The notes under the pieces were generated by a model. The model made no database searches and was not told the DNA's origin. It was given only the letters and a program-made list of their open reading frames with translations. Made by a program: the position numbers and the translations under genes. Source: Chloroflexota bacterium (GTDB lineage Bacteria; Chloroflexota; Anaerolineae; Anaerolineales; Anaerolineaceae). From it: DNA of 11,680 bases. Location of the stretch: positions 1 to 11,680 of the forward strand of contig JAAZPN010000159.1 of NCBI GenBank assembly GCA_012797215.1. Reading direction: 5' to 3'. Below, piece by piece: positions 7,527 through 11,680 of this stretch. Each line of letters opens with the position of its first letter. The stretch's first letter is position 1.

Positions 7527-9234
7527 CGTCACCAAATCCCAGGCTGCGGCTGGCGCCCTCAAAACTTGTTGGCTTCTGCTCGTCCCGCAAGAGCGCTTCC
7601 CAGAAGCTGTTGTCGTATCTTCGGGAGCGGATAGGGATAGGCATCGGCACGCCCCAGCCCAGCAAGAGCGCTTCTTCCTTGGCCTGCAGTTTGGAAAGCA
7701 TGCCGCGCAGCGCGCCTCTGCCGGGCAGGCCAGAAAGCACCGCGTTGATGTCGTCTTCATCCCCCAGCGAGCCGGAAATGCGCGTGCCCAACTGGGACAT
7801 GACCTCGTCATAAATTTGCGAGGGGCGCTGGTCGATGATGAGCAGGGTGACGTAGTACTTGCGCATTTCGCGGGCAATGGTGCTGAAGATGGTCTGCGAA
7901 GCCATCTCGCGGTTGAGCAACTTATGCGCTTCTTCCACGACGACCACCAGCGGGCGCGGCTCCTTGCCTTTCCCCGCGTGGAAGTTTTCAGTTTTCGTTT
8001 CCCAATGGTCGCGAATTTTGCGGGTAATCAGATTGGTGACCAGCAAATAGTCCAGCTCGTTGTTGTTTTTGCCAAAAGAGAGGACGACGTGCCTGCCGTT
8101 CTCAAGGTTTTCGATGATATCGTCCAGGCCTTTGGTGCTGGCGGCGGCCGTCAGGTAGGCTTTGTCCTGCAGGCGCCCCAATTTTTGGTGCAAAGCTAAG
8201 GCGGATTTGGGATGCACGTTGCTGCCGTTTGCCCAGAATTCGACGCTGTTTGGCGCCGGGACGCTTTTGCCGTTTTCATCCTGCTCCGTGCTGCCAGTCT
8301 CCATGTTCAGGAATTCGCTGAACCAACTGCTGCCAAACTCCCGCTCAAGCGCGGCAAGCACAACCGGCGCGGTTTCGTTCAGGTTCAGCGCCTGGGTAAG
8401 CAGCAGAACATCCTCGCTGGTGATATCCGACTGCGCGATTTCGAGGGTGAAATCAGCGTTGAGCTTTCCAAAGGAGGTTCGCGCGCCCAAACCCACCAGC
8501 CGTATCTTGGCATCGAATTTTCCCTTCAGACCTGGCACCGCTTGTCCGGTGTCTGAAGAACTGCTGTCCGGTCCGTACTCATTGTGCATGTCAAAAATCA
8601 GTGTCGCGGCATGGTCCGCGTGGATTAAGCCCGCCAATATCATGCGCGCCAAAAAGGACTTGCCCGAGCCGGTGGTGCCGAAAATCCCGGAACTGCGTTT
8701 GACAAACTTATCCAGGTTCAGACAGACCGGGTGCCCTTGCTCGCGGGTGTAGCCGATGCAGAAGATTTCCTGGTTGTTTTCCTTCCCGAATATCTGGGCG
8801 ATGTCCGCGGCATCTGCCAGCAGCACCGGCGAATGGTGGCTTGGCACGGTCTTGACCGTCATGGGAAGGGCTTCATCCGGGTGCTGGTTTTTCCACAGGC
8901 TGTATTCCTCCGTTTCCAGGTCCGGTCCGCGCTCCAACATCAGCGCCGGCATCACGGCCAGGTTGGTATAAAGGGTCTGACCGTGCAGCAGTTCAGCCAG
9001 TTGGCGCGGCAGGCGCTCTTCGCTTTGCTCGTCGGCAAAGCGCGGATTGGTGGAACCTAATTGCAAATCTGTCACCAACCCATAAAAACGCCATCCGCCG
9101 CTGTCGATAACCACAAAAGAGCCTTCCTGCACCTCCTGCGGGGGCACCGTCAGGCGTACCTGCAGGTTGGCCTCCAGACCGCCGCCAACCACATAACCTA
9201 TCTCGTTTGCTGCTGTGTGCATCATCGCGTCCAT
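7513..9234 (-). CDS. herA: HerA-type hexameric DNA translocase/helicase
   Basis: HerA is a FtsK/HerA-superfamily ring ATPase that pumps DNA into the NurA nuclease during end resection. The protein has 573 residues. An N-terminal HAS barrel (about 12-58, ending in RFYGLVTDLQL) is followed by a linker and the RecA-like core. Motifs: Walker A GTTGSGKS (186-193); FDMHNEYG just after, the usual HerA 'D...EYG'; Walker B VVVVEEAHKLL with E434/E435; sensor Q469 in DQRPSQI; candidate arginine finger R485 in TRISGSL; and a C-terminal segment EEALLLGWGVPMPI typical of HerA. The start is uncertain by two codons: ATG 9234 sits 5 nt after GAGG of GAGGTGA, whereas GTG 9240 has GGAG 4 nt upstream. It lies between the HAS-barrel gene and sbcC in a tight operon. 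All catalytic motifs look intact. Confidence 0.94.
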   Translation of the reverse strand: MDAMMHTAANEIGYVVGGGLEANLQVRLTVPPQEVQEGSFVVIDSGGWRFYGLVTDLQLGSTNPRFADEQSEERLPRQLAELLHGQTLYTNLAVMPALMLERGPDLETEEYSLWKNQHPDEALPMTVKTVPSHHSPVLLADAADIAQIFGKENNQEIFCIGYTREQGHPVCLNLDKFVKRSSGIFGTTGSGKSFLARMILAGLIHADHAATLIFDMHNEYGPDSSSSDTGQAVPGLKGKFDAKIRLVGLGARTSFGKLNADFTLEIAQSDITSEDVLLLTQALNLNETAPVVLAALEREFGSSWFSEFLNMETGSTEQDENGKSVPAPNSVEFWANGSNVHPKSALALHQKLGRLQDKAYLTAAASTKGLDDIIENLENGRHVVLSFGKNNNELDYLLVTNLITRKIRDHWETKTENFHAGKGKEPRPLVVVVEEAHKLLNREMASQTIFSTIAREMRKYYVTLLIIDQRPSQIYDEVMSQLGTRISGSLGDEDDINAVLSGLPGRGALRGMLSKLQAKEEALLLGWGVPMPIPIRSRRYDNSFWEALLRDEQKPTSFEGASRSLGFGDDDTD

Positions 9235-9241
9235 TTTCACC

Positions 9242-9850
9242 TCACTCCAACGCTGCCAGCGCGTTCAACACGTTCATCAAGCCCACGTAATCATCCCGCA
9301 GCAGCACAATCAGCTCCTTGCATGCGCCAGTGTACCAGTCCAAATCTCCTCTGGAGGCATGCGCCTGCCTGGCGCGGGCCAGATGCGCCGTCAGAATCTC
9401 TTCCACTGGTTGGTCTTCCAGGCGCAAAATATGGCGGAAGTAACCATACCTGCCAGTGCTGGTGAAACGCGCCAGTTCTTCATCATCGCACAAATAGAGC
9501 GCGTCCAGGCTCAGGGGTGGGCGCGGCGGCAGCCGATGATAAATTTGCCCGCCTTGCTGGAACCCAACGCACAGCACATTGATTTCCACCGGAAGATTGC
9601 GATTGTGGCGGTTATCTTCGGTGTATTCCGTAGGAATGCTGATGCCGGAAACAAGCTGGCGGACCAGGCTGTCATCATTAATCACAATGTTGCTAATCAG
9701 ACCGTAAATTTCCAGCCCATCCTCCAGCCGAACCTTGCATAAGGCCCCAAGCGCTGGCGCGATTAATTCCCTGGTGCGGCAGCCTGCCACAAACGCGCGG
9801 TTATCCGCCCGCAGTAGTTTTCCTATTAGTATCTTATTTTCATCGTTCAT
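9242..9850 (-). CDS. Stand-alone HAS-barrel-like protein of the HerA-NurA operon
   Basis: No named family is recognised with certainty for this 202-residue protein. Residues 8-60 follow the pattern of the HerA N-terminal barrel: GKLLRADNRAFVAG, then a Gly-Ala turn (ALGALCKV) and LEIYGLISNIVINDD, comparable with RFYGLVTDLQL in the adjacent herA product. Residues 88-131 (NVLCVGF ... LPPRPPLSLDALYLCDDEELARF) also resemble the HerA linker (NLAVMPA ... VPSHHSPVLLADAADIAQIF). There is no Walker A, so it cannot be an ATPase. The C-terminal 145-202 looks helical and ends in a hydrophobic VLNALAALE. ATG 9850 has GAGGG 4 nt upstream, and the gene lies 7 nt after nurA and 1-7 nt before herA. Inference: a partner or adaptor of the HerA ring or of NurA. 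A degenerate HerA fragment is unlikely, given intact signals and a distinct C-terminus. Confidence 0.8.
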   Translation of the reverse strand: MNDENKILIGKLLRADNRAFVAGCRTRELIAPALGALCKVRLEDGLEIYGLISNIVINDDSLVRQLVSGISIPTEYTEDNRHNRNLPVEINVLCVGFQQGGQIYHRLPPRPPLSLDALYLCDDEELARFTSTGRYGYFRHILRLEDQPVEEILTAHLARARQAHASRGDLDWYTGACKELIVLLRDDYVGLMNVLNALAALE

Positions 9851-9857
9851 TTATCCC

Positions 9858-11018
9858 TCATGCTCTCGTCAGACCTTTATTCCAGTCTTTATTGGAGCGT
9901 CTCCCGACGCGCGCGCCAGCTTTCTCCAACTCCCTCACCAACATCGCTTCCACCTGTTCATGTTCGGGCATTGTGATGACCGCCAACTCATGGGCGCGGT
10001 GCAGCGCGTAGGGGTAAGGATGCGTATCCAACACCATGGCTTCGTGGTAAATCACGCTGTGAAGCATATCCACCAGGCGCGGATTGCCGCTTACCCAGGC
10101 CGGGAATTCCACCCGCGCCAAATTTCGCTGTTCGGCGCCGCTCGCGTTCAGATAAAAGAAATGCACTTTCAGGCTGCCTTTGCTGTCGCCCTTGGTGACG
10201 GCTTCAAATACCGCCGAACGCTCGCCAGCCCCAAGCAAGCCTTCCAATAATTCCGCATCGCTGATGCCGCGAATTTCGCGTTTGGTGTCGTCATAGGCAG
10301 CCAATTCCGCGTCCGGCGTATGCAGCACGCTGAGCATCCGGCTGATCAGCTCCGAGCCCGGTTTGTCGATGTAGCCAGCGCTGAGCACTCCCCGCGCTTC
10401 GATCTGTTGATGGATCGTGCGAACAGTGTTCTGCAATTCCTGCCTTTCCTTGCGGGTGGTGACGTTTTCATACACATCCAGCGGGCCGTCCGTGAGCGTG
10501 ATAATCGGGTCACCTTGCGGCACTGCCGCCTCAAGCAGAACCTGGCGTTCTTCCAGATCCCGGTAAAGGGAAACGTCCTCATCGCCGACCAGATGACCCT
10601 CAGCCGTCAGCAAACGTTCGTGCTCCAGAAGCCTGCTGAAAACGCTGATTTCCGGCGCGAGACCCGAACCTCGTTGAATCTTGATTACCCCAATATTCAA
10701 CACGCAGAACTGCACGGGCCTGTGCCGGTTTGGCACAATTTGCGAGCCGTCCGCGGCGATAAGCGTGTAAGCACTCGGCAGCGCGGGCAGCGCTTTATGC
10801 GTCAATAGCTGCTCCTCCACCGGTTTGGCGCAGTACAGATTGCGCAGCAAAGTCTCCGCCCTGGAGATTTTTTCCCGCATGGCATCCAGTTCCAGCTCAG
10901 GCTCAGACAGCATCCGCCAGAGCTGTTCTTTTTGAGCCAACAGCAGAGCCTGATTGTCTTTCTCCTTGCTGGCGTAGTCAGCCAGGCTGATTTCAATTTG
11001 CGGATAATTTACTGGCAT
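9858..11018 (-). CDS. nurA: NurA-domain nuclease
   Basis: NurA is a metal-dependent 5'-3' nuclease of RNase H-like fold that acts as a dimer docked to HerA in DNA-end resection. In this 386-residue protein the first catalytic motif is TLIAADGSQIVPNRH with D90. The second is PIITLTDGPLDV with D177, and E156 or E157 falls about 20 residues before it, as expected for the middle carboxylate. SAGYIDKPGS (213-222) and the HPYPYALHRAHELAVI block (333-347) match conserved C-terminal NurA elements. Residues 12-65 form a charged, probably helical N-terminal extension ahead of the catalytic core, where archaeal NurA has DGS nearer residue 50-60. It is first gene of the operon; the HAS-barrel gene follows after 7 nt. 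The start is ATG 11018 with only a weak AGAGAG ribosome-binding site. Confidence 0.93.
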   Translation of the reverse strand: MPVNYPQIEISLADYASKEKDNQALLLAQKEQLWRMLSEPELELDAMREKISRAETLLRNLYCAKPVEEQLLTHKALPALPSAYTLIAADGSQIVPNRHRPVQFCVLNIGVIKIQRGSGLAPEISVFSRLLEHERLLTAEGHLVGDEDVSLYRDLEERQVLLEAAVPQGDPIITLTDGPLDVYENVTTRKERQELQNTVRTIHQQIEARGVLSAGYIDKPGSELISRMLSVLHTPDAELAAYDDTKREIRGISDAELLEGLLGAGERSAVFEAVTKGDSKGSLKVHFFYLNASGAEQRNLARVEFPAWVSGNPRLVDMLHSVIYHEAMVLDTHPYPYALHRAHELAVITMPEHEQVEAMLVRELEKAGARVGRRSNKDWNKGLTRA

Positions 11019-11020
11019 GG

Positions 11021-11035
11021 CTCTCTTTCTGAGAG
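11021..11035 (-). promoter_or_regulatory. Small hairpin overlapping the nurA ribosome-binding site
   Basis: In the nurA leader (minus strand) CTCTC is followed by a 5-nt loop AGAAA and then GAGAG, giving a perfect 5-bp stem. The 3' arm GAGAG is the only Shine-Dalgarno-like sequence ahead of the nurA ATG and ends 2 nt before it. Pairing would therefore mask the site. The stem is short and has not been shown to fold. Confidence 0.3.
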
Positions 11036-11059
11036 GTTTTGAAAAGAACCCCGTGCCTA

Positions 11060-11065
11060 ATTATA
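11060..11065 (-). promoter_or_regulatory. Candidate -10 box of the nurA operon promoter
   Basis: Read on the minus strand this is a perfect TATAAT, 41 nt upstream of the nurA ATG, giving an expected leader of about 35 nt. It is in the 154-nt divergent region between nurA and the SIMPL gene. No good -35 hexamer is found at 16-18 nt spacing (the bases are GCGGAA-like), and there is no TGn extension. The placement and exact consensus still make it the best candidate start of the nurA-herA-sbcC transcript. Confidence 0.45.
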
Positions 11066-11172
11066 TCCAATGCGCGCTGCTTTTCCGCGGGCTTCCGGTG
11101 AATTTTCAGATTTCCGGGAACAAAGCTTGCGTCCAGTGCGTCATAATCTCAGCAAATAGCAAGGAGTTAACC

Positions 11173-11680
11173 ATGAAAACCAAAAGTTTTGTTTTAGCCA
11201 TCGCCGTCCTACTCGTCGGAGCCCTGACGCTTTCAGGCTGCGCGTTATTCCAAGGCCAACAGCAAGCCCCGGCACCTGCTGCTAACGTGCGCACGCTCAG
11301 CGTTAATGGCACCGGAAAAGTAATTCTGGTCCCGGATATCGCCTACATCAATATTGGCGTGCACAGCGAAGCGCCGGACGTGAGCTCATCCCTGAGCAAC
11401 AACAACGCCCTGGCCACTGCTATTTCCAACGCTCTCCAGGCGGAAGGCGTGGATGTGAAGGATATTCAGACCGCGAATTTCAATGTGTACCCGATGCAGC
11501 AGTACGATAACATGGGTCAGATAACTGGCACAGTCTATGTGGTAGATAATACCGTTTACGTCACCGTGCGGGACCTGAGCAAGCTCGGCAAGCTGCTGGA
11601 TGTCGCGATTACTTCAGGCGCGAACAACATCTACGGCATCAACTTTGACATCGCCGACCGCGAAACGGCGCTCGCCAGCG
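11173..11680 (+). CDS. SIMPL-domain (DUF541, YggE-like) lipoprotein, 3'-truncated by window edge
   Basis: This is a secreted, membrane-anchored protein of the SIMPL/DUF541 family, whose members are linked to envelope and oxidative stress (E. coli YggE) but lack a known activity. 169 residues are visible. A lipoprotein signal peptide has a KTK start, a hydrophobic stretch 6-20 and lipobox LSGC with lipidated C23. A Gln/Pro/Ala linker follows (28-38). The SIMPL domain starts at about 40: LSVNGTGKVILVPDIAYINIGV, then DIQTANFNVYP, then the conserved VRDLSKLGKLLDVAITSGAN and INFDIADRE. ATG 11173 has a textbook AAGGAG at 11161-11166. It is transcribed away from nurA. The frame is open at the window end; family members usually run to about 230-250 residues, so roughly a quarter to a third is missing. 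Confidence 0.93.
   Translation, partial: MKTKSFVLAIAVLLVGALTLSGCALFQGQQQAPAPAANVRTLSVNGTGKVILVPDIAYINIGVHSEAPDVSSSLSNNNALATAISNALQAEGVDVKDIQTANFNVYPMQQYDNMGQITGTVYVVDNTVYVTVRDLSKLGKLLDVAITSGANNIYGINFDIADRETALAS

Noticed and set aside
7527..7877. 117-residue N-terminal extension of the sbcC open frame
   Set aside because: It lies within the herA coding sequence in another frame, is rich in Ser, Arg and Cys as shifted GC-rich frames are, and family similarity begins exactly at ATG 7526.
7390..8199. 269-residue plus-strand open frame antisense to herA and sbcC
   Set aside because: It lies entirely opposite herA and the sbcC 5' end, which have clear motifs. No recognisable domain or convincing ribosome-binding site was seen, so it is a shadow frame.
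8162..8752. 196-residue plus-strand open frame antisense to herA
   Set aside because: Its composition (Ser/Leu/Arg-rich) and position opposite the HerA core mark it as a shadow of the real gene.
4956..11018. Mobile antiphage defence island
   Set aside because: No integrase, transposase, toxin-antitoxin pair, tRNA or attachment repeat is visible, base composition looks even, and the flanking genes are housekeeping-like. Chromosomal DNA repair is the simpler reading.
11142..11147. CATAAT as a -10 box for the SIMPL gene
   Set aside because: One mismatch to consensus, no -35 hexamer at usual spacing, and it is only about 25 nt from the start codon; possible but too weak to annotate.

Overview
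The window looks like ordinary chromosome of a fairly GC-rich bacterium. The 'KGLDLPLVTLVG' and 'GLNLPDFRAAER' blocks of PriA, the SIMPL lipoprotein, and a bacterial NurA/HerA/Rad50 cluster suggest Chloroflexota (Anaerolineae-like). That placement is inference from remembered family features, since no search was possible. No tRNA, rRNA, CRISPR array, insertion sequence or phage gene is visible.

Layout. Plus strand, left part (1-4988): the 3' ~97% of priA (replication-restart helicase, cut by the left edge), a Gpt-like purine phosphoribosyltransferase, a 12-TM major facilitator transporter and a nucleotidyltransferase-fold protein. The last three are closely spaced (34 and 11 nt gaps) and are probably co-transcribed. 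Minus strand, right part (11018 down to 4956): a compact four-gene operon, nurA - HAS-barrel protein - herA - sbcC/rad50, with gaps of 7 and 7 nt and then a 14-nt overlap. Plus strand, right edge (11173 on): a SIMPL/DUF541 lipoprotein, cut by the window end and divergent from nurA. The two gene blocks converge, and the last 33 nt of the nucleotidyltransferase gene overlap the end of sbcC.

The main point of interest is the minus-strand operon. In archaea the HerA hexameric translocase and NurA nuclease resect DNA ends together with Mre11-Rad50. Here the translocase, the nuclease and a Rad50-type ATPase with a central CPLC zinc hook are all present and intact. The Mre11/SbcD nuclease is not in the window, and an extra 202-aa protein sits between nurA and herA. 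By eye this protein resembles the N-terminal part of HerA (HAS barrel plus linker) without the ATPase core, so it may be an adaptor or ring-capping subunit. Flanking genes are housekeeping-like, so a DNA-repair role is the default reading rather than a mobile defence island.

Secondary points are a PriA with one of eight expected zinc-ligand cysteines replaced by Asp and a DECD rather than DEEH motif II, and a small hairpin that could mask the nurA ribosome-binding site.
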